Shown here: positions 11,471 through 23,161 of the stretch, in pieces
Position numbering within the stretch: the first letter of the stretch is position 1
Layout of the letters: the number at the start of each line of letters is the position of its first letter
Source: Litoditis marina
Lineage: Eukaryota > Nematoda > Chromadorea > Rhabditida > Rhabditidae
Assembly: GCA_964036275.1 (NCBI GenBank)
Contig: OZ038433.1
Coordinates: 34,071,336-34,135,335 of the forward strand
DNA length: 64,000 nt
Direction of reading: 5' to 3'
Position numbers and translations under genes: made by a program
Notes under the pieces: generated by a model
The model's database searches: none
What the model saw: only the letters and a program-made list of their open reading frames with translations
Told to the model about the DNA's origin: nothing

Positions 11471-14396
11471 ATGATCAACTGTCCAGAGTTCGACACGAAT
11501 CCCTCCGAGTATTTCACAGTCATGAATTTCATTTCCTACTTTTCTCTCCCCGGAAATATTTTCACTGCGTACTGCATTCTATTCAAATCCACTCAGTCCA
11601 AGGAATACAAACGATACCTTCTGATATATCACATGAACAGCTTTTTTGCTGATATTATACTCACAACTGGAGTGGTGAGTTCTCTTGCGTCCAACAAGAA
11701 ATTGTAAACCATTCCAATAAATGAACTCATTGTTAATATATGGAGAATTCATCGCTACAAAGTCATGAAACGTTGCGAGAACTGGTGACACAGCTCATCC
11801 GTACCTAGTTCCACCCAGATAAAATTATGTGACTGAATAGAAAATTGAAAAACTTTAATATATAATGATTAATAAAATAATGCAAATATTTTCAGCGTCC
11901 CCTTGTGTTCTTTCCATTTCTCGCTGTGCATGGGACTGGATTTCTGCAGACGGTTTTCCACGTTTATCCCGTGGTGAGATATTTCTAACTCAATTAGGCC
12001 ATTCTGAGCCTGTGAAACCTGGTGAATATGAAATTCGTTTATGTTACTTATGATTGCGAACACGCATTTACGGACCAGGCTTAGACGAGCATAAGAACGT
12101 TAGAGACAACTGTTCTGGTCACGGTCCAAGCTCGGTGAGCTTATGTATAGTATAACTCAAGTTTTTCGAATTTGACTCATTATTGTTTTTGCGTGAATTG
12201 ACTCGAAATTAACTTTCGTCGAACTAGTTTTCGATTCAACCTTATCATTGCCGGTTGGCATTTTTGGTTAGGTTGTCAACTTTGTATGAACATGTTTTTC
12301 CGTCCACTCCAACTCCGACGTCTTTTTCTCTCAATCAACTTTCTGAACTTGACTTCTTATCGTTATCAAACATTCAATCGCATTTCAGTACTGTCTGCCC
12401 ACATCACTAGCTGCTGAAACGTCGACACTACAATAGGGGCTATCAAAAAATGCAGATTTTCAGATTCAATGCACCCTGGTTTATTTCTCCATCGGCCACT
12501 CCTTGACGTCAATCATTCATCTGTTCTTCATTCGGTGGCAGATAATAATTCCGGCCAGCCATGTTTTGGCGTTGACGAAGCATGGAAGACTCGCTTTTGT
12601 GGTTTTGACCTACGTCGTATTATCGGGATCTACTCTCACTTCACTATTTCTTCCCTATAATGTTAAAGATAATATGAATGCACTTAAGTTGGTGAGAATA
12701 CTCGTTCGAAGTAGCTATTTATTCTTTCATCATAAAAAAATTATAGAAACATTCGGAAGCGAGACACAATCTGTCAGAATGGAACGGTGATATCGGAAAT
12801 CGCACTAGCATCTTACTAGTCTTCTGCTCATGATAATCACCTGCACCGAAGTGTTGCAAATAACATAACTGAAAGTGAATGAAAGACTTGTCTGGCGTGA
12901 ACAGAAAGTAGTCGTTCTCATTTCTACTGACTCCTACAGTTACCCAACTTTTATGTGACAGTTGTTGAAAAGGCTATGCACTTTTTTTGGCGTGAGCGAA
13001 TTACAGGGAATATCCTAAAATGTGGTTTCTAAAAATTAGGAAACCTATGTGTACTGTAGATAAGAGTGACTCTATGTTCAGAACTTTTCCTGTGCTGGCA
13101 AGCTGATGGATCTGCCTGATATATTCATCCAAAGTAAAAGTACAATGAAAGAGTACATGATTCTCACCGCTTGTCTTTTGGTTGTTGGCAGTCTGATTTC
13201 CTATTTTTGTGTTCTTCATTCGTTGCTGGTTTTGAACAACGTCAATTCTTCTTTGTCTGACGCAACGAAGAAAATACAACGCAAATTTGTGTATTCACTG
13301 ATTGTTCAGGTAAGTGACATTTCCGAAAACGACTATATTTCAATCAAACCCTCATCATCTCTGAGGAGTTCTGGTAGATATAGCGCCACTCACCACTTCC
13401 ATTGCGTACGTGACGCCGCACATTGTCATTATAAAATTGTAGATAGATGGCGCTGTAAAATTATACTGTTATGTAACGGCGCTACATTGTTTCCGCAGTT
13501 CGGCGTGTTCAACCATTTCGAATGTAAATTACGTATATCGCTTTCGGTGTAAATTACGTATATCGCCTTCAAGAGAAAACATTGCAAGATGGAGGTAGAA
13601 GTGTTGTGTGTTCGTATTCAGTTTTTCAAGCTCCGGTTTTGTTGTTTTTCTCAAACATAATAGAACATCATATTGTTGAGGATAGTGATAACTATTTAAC
13701 TGGTTTAACATCTCAATTATCAAATTTTTAACGTTTGAACGGAAAATATATCATTCTCAGTGTTTGATCCCTATGGCTGTACTTATTGTTCCTGCAACTT
13801 GGGCCCTTTCAATCATGGTGAATCGTATTTTTGCCACACAAGGTAATTTACTTCTGCAAATTATCGAGAAGGGCACGAAACACAACATGCGGTGTAAAAA
13901 GAAAACGGCGAAAATTCAATAATTTTATGAGTCGATTTCAATATGCTTAGTTCATCTGGATTTGCGTTACTTTTTTATAGGTTTTCCATAGAAGTGGTTC
14001 GAAAAATCAAAACGTTGCCAATGAATCACTAACCTCGAAACGTATGCCCAACACTCTTGCTCGAACTCAGTATACATTGAAAATTGACAAGATTCTAAAC
14101 GATTACACATGTGAACAATAAATAACCGACGAAGGTATTTGAGAACTTATCAGTTCAGCAACTGTGCAATTCCCAGTAATCAGAACAGTATCGTTCACCA
14201 ATTGAGTAATTTCGGAATTTCAGGTTACGATCATTACCTCATCTTGGTGCTGTCAACTCATGGAACCTTCAGTTATTTGTCTATTCTGGTACTAAATGCT
14301 CCCTATCGTACTTTCATTTTGAAACTTTTTACGCGGAAAAAACCGCCACAACTTGTAGTTCTGAACCAGCGGACGATGTCCATTTCACCAGGATAA
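11471..14396 (+). CDS. srh/sri-type chemoreceptor C
   Basis: Complete receptor of 330 aa in six exons: 11471-11674, 11896-11973, 12464-12691, 13082-13309, 13761-13842 and 14224-14396. Exons 1-5 have the same lengths as in receptor B (204, 78, 228, 228, 82), and exon 6 is one codon shorter. The start is the ATG at 11471, giving MINCPEF as in B; an upstream in-frame GTG at 11450 is not needed. Exon 3 carries FFIRWQIIIP, exon 4 NFSCAGKLMDLP and ATKKIQRKF, exon 6 LSTHGTFSYLSIL and PYR. No frameshift or stop was found, so it is probably functional. Coding exons are far better conserved with B than the introns, which suggests selection after duplication. Confidence 0.92.
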
Positions 14397-14598
14397 TGTA
14401 CTGTTTGTCATATCAAAGCATGTGGTGTACGATGATAAACTAGAATAGAATGAAAACAGGAACACGTTGAAATCTTTTCATGACGTTAAATAATTGTTAT
14501 GATGTGGAAAACCACCAAATAGAACTCTAATGTGTATTATTATCTCTTGACAACTAATAAACACGTCACATTTTGAGTTGTTTCTGGAAATGGCGTTT

Positions 14599-14785
14599 CT
14601 AGTCGTCGTCAACGGAATGGCAGGAGGGTACTGTAGGTCTGTAAATCTCATTTTGTGTATATCCCATTTCTCGCTGTGTACGAGCAAATGTCTTAGATTC
14701 GAGAGCTTTGTGCTCGTGAGCTCTTGTAGCTTGTAGCGCGATTCCGGCGGAGAACAAACGTCTATAAATGTGACACCCCCTATAG
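14599..14785 (+). mobile_element. tRNA-derived SINE-like element, copy 1 (degraded)
   Basis: Starts CTAGTCGTCGTCAACGGAAT with GGAGGGTACTGTA shortly after, and ends in CCCCCTATAG. It has the same start, internal order and end as copies at 29576 and 61630, but its A- and B-box region has decayed (only GCGATTCCGGCG remains of the B-box side). Confidence 0.6.
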
Positions 14786-15259
14786 AAACTACAGTTCTAT
14801 CTCAAATTGAGAAAAGCAAAGTTTGTACAGAACTAATTGAACTGCAAGAAAGTTTACACTCTAATGGAAATGGATGGAACAATCCATCACCATTGCAGCA
14901 TAAATGAGAACGAAAGTTGAGAAGAATTTGACCCAGGATGTGCGCTCAATTGAGAGGTCAAATCTGTAAGCGTAAAGTATGGTCTACATGATCACACATT
15001 ATTCAGCTGGTCATCAAATAGATCAGCTCTATCGGGATTCGTTTATGATATTTCGCGTCGGTTATTTGCTTGTCATTCGTAAAAACGACTCTCCCAATCT
15101 CAATGTTCATGTCCACAGCGTTTAAAATAGTACGAACATTGTAATAAAACAGTTCTAACTAGGTTTAGAATGAACAAAGTTTACTGCAAAACGTTCATGT
15201 GAGTACAAGTAGATGCAAAAACAATTCATTCTAAACATTACTCAAATACAGCAGGAAGT

Positions 15260-17162
15260 TCATTTCGTGAATGGAAAATCATAGTCGAATATCAAATAAT
15301 CATGATAGAACATTTTCACCAGTAGTTGTTGCAAGTACACATTATCCTGAATGAGACGAAGGAGAAAGTGTTGCGTCTTCGAGTCCTTAGTGGAATGGAC
15401 CGTCTTGTTACCGGTTATCTCTTTGTAAATGAACTTTAGCCGGGGCTCATCTACCTGAAAATCTATGAGAATCACCGAGAAAAATCTGTGATGAACATGA
15501 CCGTTGAAATGTTTTTAGTACTTTTCATGTTTACTTTGTAGTTTACGTTGTGATAGTTTTCACACACACAATTTTACAAATTGAGTTCAAACAGTTCAAT
15601 AACTCCATGAGTGTTTTTAATTGTTAGGGTTAATCAGAACACTTTTAACAAGAGAAATGCAATTCCAATGCTCTAATTGATTGTCGAGCCTGATGCAGAG
15701 GGCGCTCAAGTAATATAGAAGTCGGTCTTGAAAGTGCAGGTGAAAATGTGGTACTGTGAAGTTTATAAGTTACTCAGTTGAACATACGCCAAATTTTCTG
15801 AGAACTCGGTCTATGTTTTGTGCCGTTTCACCAGAGTCGGCTGAATACTTGACGAATTCGATGAGATGAGCCCAATTTTCCAGGTCACAGCGCCTGAATT
15901 CACGAATTGAAATAGTTCGAAGGGAACGGGAGGAGCGCACTGAATAGGTATTATAACATACGCATTTTGTTGGTCTATTCACTCACTTTAACCTGTTTTC
16001 TCTGATTCAAACACGTTTGTTTTTCACGAAAAACTTCAGTTATATCTTCGACATTCCATTTGCACGCTACAAAGTCACCTTGGGCATAACGATAACTGTG
16101 GCCGTATTTTGTAAGACTACTTGTCAAGTAGGCTCAAGTAAGTAACTTTCAAGTAGCTTACTTGCGTGTAGCAAGTTTACCCGAGATGGTATTTTGTAGG
16201 GTTCAAGTAAGCTACTTGGAAAGTAGCCGGGTAAAGTGTCATTTGGAGTGTTCGTTGGATCATATTCACTAAATTTTCAGTATGATTTTTTGGAACAAAT
16301 TAGTTTAAAACGTAGTTTTCGACAATAAATGCACAAAATAACAATAATGTATCCCTTTACCCATTTTCAAGTGGAATTGTTGAAAATGGAGCAAAGTTGG
16401 CATCACACAATCACTAATATGACTCTCAAGTTTTGAAATGTTCGATTTTTGATAACTATTAATTTGCTCCCCCCCCCCCCCCCATTTGTATTGTGGGGTG
16501 GGGGTGGGTGATTGTTAAAGCCCACATTGTACATTTACCCCCCCCCCCCTTTTACAATTACCCCCTCTCAATAAGAAATCCTAATGGGAGGGGTGATAGT
16601 ACTACGGGTGGCTAAGTGTAAGGGGGGGGGGGGGGCAATTGTACAATTTTCCCAAGACATTGTTATTTCCATTCCATTATTCTTGACCCAAAAACGATTA
16701 TCTTTTTGGAAGCACGATCGTAGGTGATAGGACGGAGAACATTCATTTTTTACGTCCTATCTATTTGAGCTTGTATTGCTTTTGGGCGATAGTAGTTTGA
16801 CCCACGAGGTGAGATTTCAATTCATCATCTGCAATACAAAAGTTTGCGAGTGGGGGGGGGGGGGGAAGTAAACATTTCTGGTTCTGCAGTTCAGCCCCCA
16901 TTCGTTGAATTTAATCCCCCCTCTCCTAGATTCTCAGTTTTAGAACTAATAGTGGAAACGGACTGCCGACTACGGTATTATCGTATTATGATCGTTTTTT
17001 TTTCAAATCTCATCTTCAATACTTTGATGTTTGATACGTGGCTGATGTAAAATTCACGAAAAAAGGGGGGGGGGGGTGGGGTTCTTACGTAAGTAATACG
17101 TCTGAATTGTCAATAGATTCCATTCTTGGAACTTTACTTGAAATTCATCCATGTAACGTTTC

Positions 17163-17195
<33 letters not shown>

Positions 17196-20100
17196 TAAAG
17201 TATAATGTTCTTTCTCTGGTTGTTTTTTGGTTTGCAAACTAGCTCACTGTGTTCAACAGTTATAGTATAGCTGAATTTAAAAACAACTGATTACTACATG
17301 ACATCAAAATTTGAAAATCACTAAATTGATTTAATTTTTCTTTGATAACGTTCATTGGCTCATTCACTTCCGGAAAATCATAAAAAGTGTAAAAAATATT
17401 GCTCAAATGAATGGAAAATCGAAATAAACAAAAGCCAAATCCTCCAAGTAAGAGTTACCCGAGCTCTTACCCTTGGGTAAGGCCGTGTAAGTTGCCTCAA
17501 GTAGCGGTCAAGTAGCGCTACTTGAGTTACAAAATACCGTTTTGGGTAAGTTACCCGGAATTTCTTACTTACATGGCTACTTGGGCTTACAAAATACGGC
17601 CACTGGTTCAGTGGTCAGTTACGTTGTACGTTCATGAAGAACTCGCTATGATGGATCTCCCTCTAGTTTGACCTACCAGTTCTGTGGAAAGAAGTGTATG
17701 TCGGAATGGGAGATCGGGTTGTTCACCGGATCTTCCATGAAACGGATCATTCGCTGGTAGACTGCCTCCATGAAACACTTCAAGTTTCGGTCACAACCCA
17801 AACAAAATCCCCATCTGGAACAATATTGCACATCAAACAAACAGAGGATCCGCGCTGACTCAGTCGACAAACCTGGTTCAAAAAATACCAATTCATCTCG
17901 AAAGTTGTAAATTCCCATCATTAGCGACTCTCAACGTTTCTCCACCTCGTATTTTACTTGATGTGTGTGGTCTAACTCAACTTACACATTGCTTATTTCC
18001 GTGGACTATTGGTCTCAGATCAAATTAATACCGAGTTTTTTTGTAAAGAACACTCATGATTCGTTTGCAGTTACCTTTATCTTCAACAAAAAGCTGGAAC
18101 ACACCTGCACATAAAAAACACTTGCACTCGAGTATACATACTTCTCATTAAATTTTATTTTACAAATAATGATTCACTCTTTCTTCTATATTTGATTTTT
18201 TCATATCTATCACCGCATTTTAATGCCCAGTTGCACTCGAATACAGTCATTATGTCAGAGTATATCAATCAAAATGAAATTCCAAGGGTTTTCCGCCAAC
18301 TTGATAACATTGGAAAATGTGTTTCTGAGACACAGTTGATTTCCTCACCTGACACACTGATCAAGAAAACCTGACACGAAACGCTCCGTAGGATTGCGGG
18401 ACATCATAAGAAACTTCCAACCGTGCAAGTCGCGGATACGTAGCCCCATATCTCTTTGCAGCTGGGTGATTCCCAGGAAGTTGTTCTTTTCTCCACAGAG
18501 ACTAAAATTCCAAGAGTCACTCTGAGAAATCCGAATGAAAATACCATGATTACCGTCTATTTTGATGCATTTGTGAAATTATCGGGGTGCAATATAGTAG
18601 AAAATTGCAATTTATCCAGTGGTTTCGGGTCAAACTGCACACAATCGAATCTTTCAAGAATTCAATGTCCAAAAGTCATTAAAGAGTTCGTTTAAAATCA
18701 AATCCTAGATGTAACCTAGTTCCATCGCTGAAAAAATGTTCTGTTCGCCTATATTTCTGTTTACCTTCTCTGAAGTCTTCTTTTGTTGTTCAATATGAGT
18801 AACTGCATCATAACTAAAGCCGCGTCACAAGCCTCATTCGTGGTATACCTCCATTGTATTGGTATTAGTTCGGTTTATGGCTGTTTGGCAGATAATGGGA
18901 CTCACGTAACATTTCCGAACTCGTAAACAAAGTGTCGATTGTCGCTCTCAAACTGTTCACTTCGTTCCAAATAGCATACAACGGAAGATAGAACGCTCGA
19001 AAAACTCTTCTGGACAAGAAATATTCCCAGCTTCGCTCTTTCCGACACCTGATGAAATAACTATGAAAACAATAGAGCTTCGAATTCCTTCTGAACATCG
19101 TGGAGACATCATATTACAAGGGAATTGTGAATATTTCCAACACGCTTACTCACAAGTCATGGCCTGTTATTAAACCCTGTTGAAAATTTTAAAAAATTTG
19201 GCCTGTTAAAAATTTCCGTTCTTATTGGAGATGTAATTCAAAATGTTTCAACACAACATTTCTTCTATAACAGAGTATAATAACTAATCTAAGTTGCATC
19301 GGTTAGTGGTACCTTCAAAAGTCGCGGAATCCAGTAGCCCCGAGGCACGCACTCATATTTCGGCAACGCACAGTCGCACTGCAAACAAATAGAAATAAAG
19401 CTCAGATCTAACATTTAAACTAGTTAAAATCATAAAGGACAGAAGCTGGAAACCGTTAACTAGGTTTAAAACTGAACGTATCGGTTGTTACCCGTTATTT
19501 GTAGCCTAGTGCATTGTGTTACACTTTGTTCAGTTTCTGATTGTACTATCGTGTATCGTACTAACAACTATTATGTATACATCGTGTTACTCTACTCGTT
19601 ACTGCATTGTGTTCATATTTCATTCTGTGACTGTTCTCCAATGTCGTGTCTCAACTTCGGATTTCTTCTTGCTTTTTCATTCCTATTCTCACATATTTTT
19701 CACGCTCTCGTTTGCGTAATAAATCATCATCATCGAGGAAAGAGTAGTACGTTGCGCATTTTAATCCAGACGTAACCACTTCATGATACTTTTACAAGTG
19801 GATCAGAAAATGAATAATTATAATATATTTTTGTTAGATTATCAGTATAAGAAAAAGAGAATGAAGTTAGCAATGTTGTGTTCACTTTTGTGGCCTGAAT
19901 CAATAACTAATCTTCGTTAAACAATTCACTTCACTTCTGCTAACAATGCAATGATTGTCGATTATTCATCACTTACTCTTCTATATTTTTTACCTAATGG
20001 TTTAGTTTCTGGCAAAGTTCGATTTTGAACTTATTTAAGAGCGGTTAAATATCATGAACGTGCTCCTTCTCTTTCTGTACTATGATCAATTCTGTTTGCA

Positions 20101-20467
20101 ACTAAACTTTCGTTCTTTCAATTACGTTTTTAATTATTGCATTAGTGCATACATAATTCGATTATAGAGAGCATGAATGCAAGATAATATTGTAATAAAA
20201 TAATAAGGTAGTAAGAATGTTAACTGGACGCACAATCCAGAACCGTGACTGAGAAATGCACTTTCTAAGTTGTTTTGTACCTTATCTGATTATTCTATTC
20301 ACGTCTGAAATACTCACTTGATTATTGGCTTCTCTGTTTTCCACAATAACTCTCGAATTGTCCTCGATAACTTGATCCAAGAAGTTATCGATTAGTATTG
20401 ATTTTTCCCAGTTTTTCTGTCGTTCGTAGTCTGCGGCCACCCGTTTCTGCTCCAAATCCGCGGTGTT
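15260..20467 (-). CDS. carbohydrate sulfotransferase (chondroitin/HNK-1 type, nematode family)
   Basis: Golgi enzyme family that transfers sulfate from PAPS to glycosaminoglycan-type sugars. Exons in coding order: 20318-20467, 19313-19378, 18906-19048, 18349-18501, 17677-17814, 15788-15893 and 15260-15454, all GT-AG and in phase, giving about 316 visible residues. Family marks: KSFSSVLSSVVCYL at about residues 86-99 (5' phosphosulfate loop region), RNPTERFVSGF at about 155-165 (3' phosphate-binding motif), a following cysteine-rich stretch CLGCDRNLKCF, then HFFPQNWRCDL, TVHST and a C-terminal VKMFYHDYLIF. The first two exons are less certain. The start codon and the expected N-terminal membrane anchor were not found and should lie between 20468 and about 22300. 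One intron (15894-17676) is inflated by a poly-G inverted-repeat element. The exact sugar substrate cannot be told from sequence. Confidence 0.82.
16098..17603. mobile_element. 1.5 kb inverted-repeat element packed with G/C homopolymers
   Basis: Ends are inverted: GTGGCCGTATTTTGTAAG at 16098 and CTTACAAAATACGGCCAC ending at 17603, followed inward on both sides by repeated CAAGTAGC/ACTTGAG-type blocks. The interior has runs of 15 C (16469-16483), 12 C (about 16538-16549), 14 G (16622-16635), 14 G (16852-16865), 12 G (17065-17076) and 29 G (17165-17193). No transposase ORF. It lies wholly inside an intron of the sulfotransferase gene. Confidence 0.7.
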
Positions 20468-23161
20468 CTGTAAAGATACTTGATAGAGTTTGAAAAAGCA
20501 CATACTAAAGGTACTTTTCTATTGCATTCTATTCCTATTCTTACTTTCCTAATTCGTGTTTTCGAATAGTGTGTTGTAATCGGGTGTTGAATATAACAAA
20601 CGTTAAATCACATTCGTTTTCGTACTTCGTCAATCGGAGTAGCAGAACTTTTGTCGAACGTGCACCCGAACCAAACTACAAACACAACAGAAAAGGTCGG
20701 ATTAATTGTTTTGCCAGTGTTTCCTAGTGCATCCCTACAACTTTTGAGTAGAAGTGATAGGGCGAACCCACAACTTTGAGTATAAACAACACCATGGTTT
20801 TCCCCCGTCTAGTACGAATTAATTTATACAAAATACACCCGAGTAGAATGTTGTCATATTCAGAAAAATCCATTATGTCTACCGATAGCTTCCGGATATT
20901 CTAAACAAGCGTTTTTTCTTAATCAATTGAAAATTATGGTTTGCTTCAATCAACTGCTTTTCCTCCAAATGGAGTACGTGCGCTGTGCAAAATGTACTCT
21001 AAATCGGTTTGACCCCTATTCAAGGCGATTTTGTGGTCTTTTGCCTTGTGACTTCTTATGAGGTCATGAACTTTATGCAAACGTCGCACCACTAACAAAT
21101 ACCTCTCCTAATTTATTATAAACATATTTTCTTATGTATTTTTTTTATTTTCCAATTTGTAACAGGGTAAGAGACCAAATATTTAACCATTACCCCTCAC
21201 CTGCCAATGAAATGTATTAGGTTGAAGATGATACTCCTTTTCGACTAGACGAACGAACAATAGAAATATTAAATACGGAGCGGTCTTACATAATTTGTTC
21301 ATCGAACAATGTTATACGCGCAAAACAATGAATTATATCCACAATTCCATCTTTTTCCGATAATGATCTAATAGGAGAATAGTTGCGTTTGCATTGAAAA
21401 CATGATCGGAACTCAGAAATGTAACTATAGGGAATATCCATTATTTGATCTTTAAACACAATATAACTCTCTAACTATGGCTATGACACCTCGACGGACT
21501 ACAAACAGATCAGAACAAAAGGTCCGGGTCTGCTTTTCTCCGTCGGGCGACTTTTATAATGGTTACAATTACTGAACTCTCGAAAATAGTTTCATGTAAT
21601 ACATTATTGATTGTGAAAAATCAACAATTTTTCAATTCTGAAAACTTGTTTCAACGAGATTTCATGCTAATTCGGAGTACTTTCTCCCAAAAAGAGTTTT
21701 TGAAGTTAATACCATAAATGTGACTGGTCATTCTACTTTTTGCAAAATTTTTACAGGTCAAGGTCAACAATTTGATACTTGCTTCAAACCTGCAAGGTCA
21801 CTTCTAATGTTGCAGAAAGGTATTATCCTTTAGTCTTTTTGAGGTTTGAGTGCTAATGACAAATGATGAAAAGAAGTGTAGTATGTAATTATCAGAGCTA
21901 CAACATAATGACTACGCATTTGCTCCACATGTATACATACAACACGAACTTCCCAACATTTTTTATCAAATATGAGATGACTCTGAGTATATTTCATAGT
22001 TGGAACAATCGTAAATTTTCTGTACCATGTGCATGAAAAAACATTGGTATAGTCGCCAATTTCCCGAGAAAGACAGCAATTGATTGAGCGAGCTCTTGTT
22101 GATTACTTACCAGTAGAGGAGAGTGTGTGTAGATCAAAGATACGCAGACAAGCTGGTCGCTCGCCAAGGCCCGCCCCTAGCAAATTGATTGTACACTGTC
22201 CACAACGGTTTGACAAATCCTATAACGTTTTCTACGTGATACGTGAACGAATACTCTTTATTATTCACATGGAGTTTTAGGTTTGCGTGGCACGTTAATT
22301 CTGAATACTCAGAACTTCAACTCAGCACATTCATACATATTCTCTAAATAGCGTTCTCTCACCTCATTGCTGTGTGTGCAATTCAGACAAGAAAAGGCTA
22401 ATGTTTAGAGCACGGAGAAGCATTGTTACAGTTGATGTGAAGACGACTGAAACGTTGATTTACTGCACGCCTAGGCTCATAGTGTATGCTTGGTTGTTTT
22501 CTTGTTCATGTGCTTGGTTAATTTTCATTCATCACAAGTAATTCAATTCTCCAAAACCCACTCTCCAAGTTTTTATTGAATATACACGATATTTACTTCC
22601 CAACTTCAACATTCGATAGAATCGAATAAGCTGGAAAGAAAACTATTGTTGTCAAAATGCAGCTACTGAGTAGAATCGAATAAGCTGGAAAGAAAACTAT
22701 TGTTGTCAAAATGCAGCTACTGAGATATTCAGTATTTGGAAAATATTGATATTTACAGGTTTTGTGTTCAAATTTTTCCTCCCTTCACTTGGGCAAGCTA
22801 AAGACATTCCCCTAGATATCTACTAGGCACCCTTTTTTTCGAGATGTAATGATGTGTCGTGAGTATCAAAAAAGTAAGTCAAGTGCTCCTTAGAAATGCC
22901 ATATAATTTTCCAATCTTGCAGCAAACACGAGACAAATCATACTCTTTCAATGGTCCATACTACAAAAGTATTAGAACTATTCATATGTTTTTTTCTTAA
23001 TCCATACGATTTTCAAATGAATTTTCCACGAAAGTTTAAATTCAACGATGTATCATTGGCAGTGTAGTGATAGGCGAGATAGAATTTTTTTTGAAAAAGC
23101 AATTTGATCTTTTCCAGGGCCTCCTGAAGTTTAACTAGTTCAGCTCGAATTTATTACCAGC
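20468..23161. other. 2.7 kb with no confirmed exon
   Basis: Should contain the missing 5' exon(s) of the minus-strand sulfotransferase and the promoter of receptor D. A minus-strand stretch ending in a good donor (CTACTG followed by GTAAGTAA, near 22108) could be a 5' exon, but I could not connect it by phase or family resemblance. It also contains the 54-base tandem duplication at 22617. Confidence 0.4.
22617..22724 (+). repeat. perfect tandem duplication, 2 x 54 bases
   Basis: The unit starting TAGAATCGAATAAGCTGG occurs twice back to back (22617-22670, 22671-22724) with no difference, so it is recent or an assembly artefact. Confidence 0.95.

Noticed and set aside
18192..18695. Plus-strand ORFs that looked like a small two-exon gene
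   Set aside because: They are antisense shadows: the opposite strand at 18349-18501 holds the conserved RNPTERFVSGF exon of the sulfotransferase with perfect phase.
18679..18727. Minus-strand terminal exon that would end the gene early
   Set aside because: A better exon at 18349-18501 joins in phase and carries family motifs, linking the two halves of one sulfotransferase gene.
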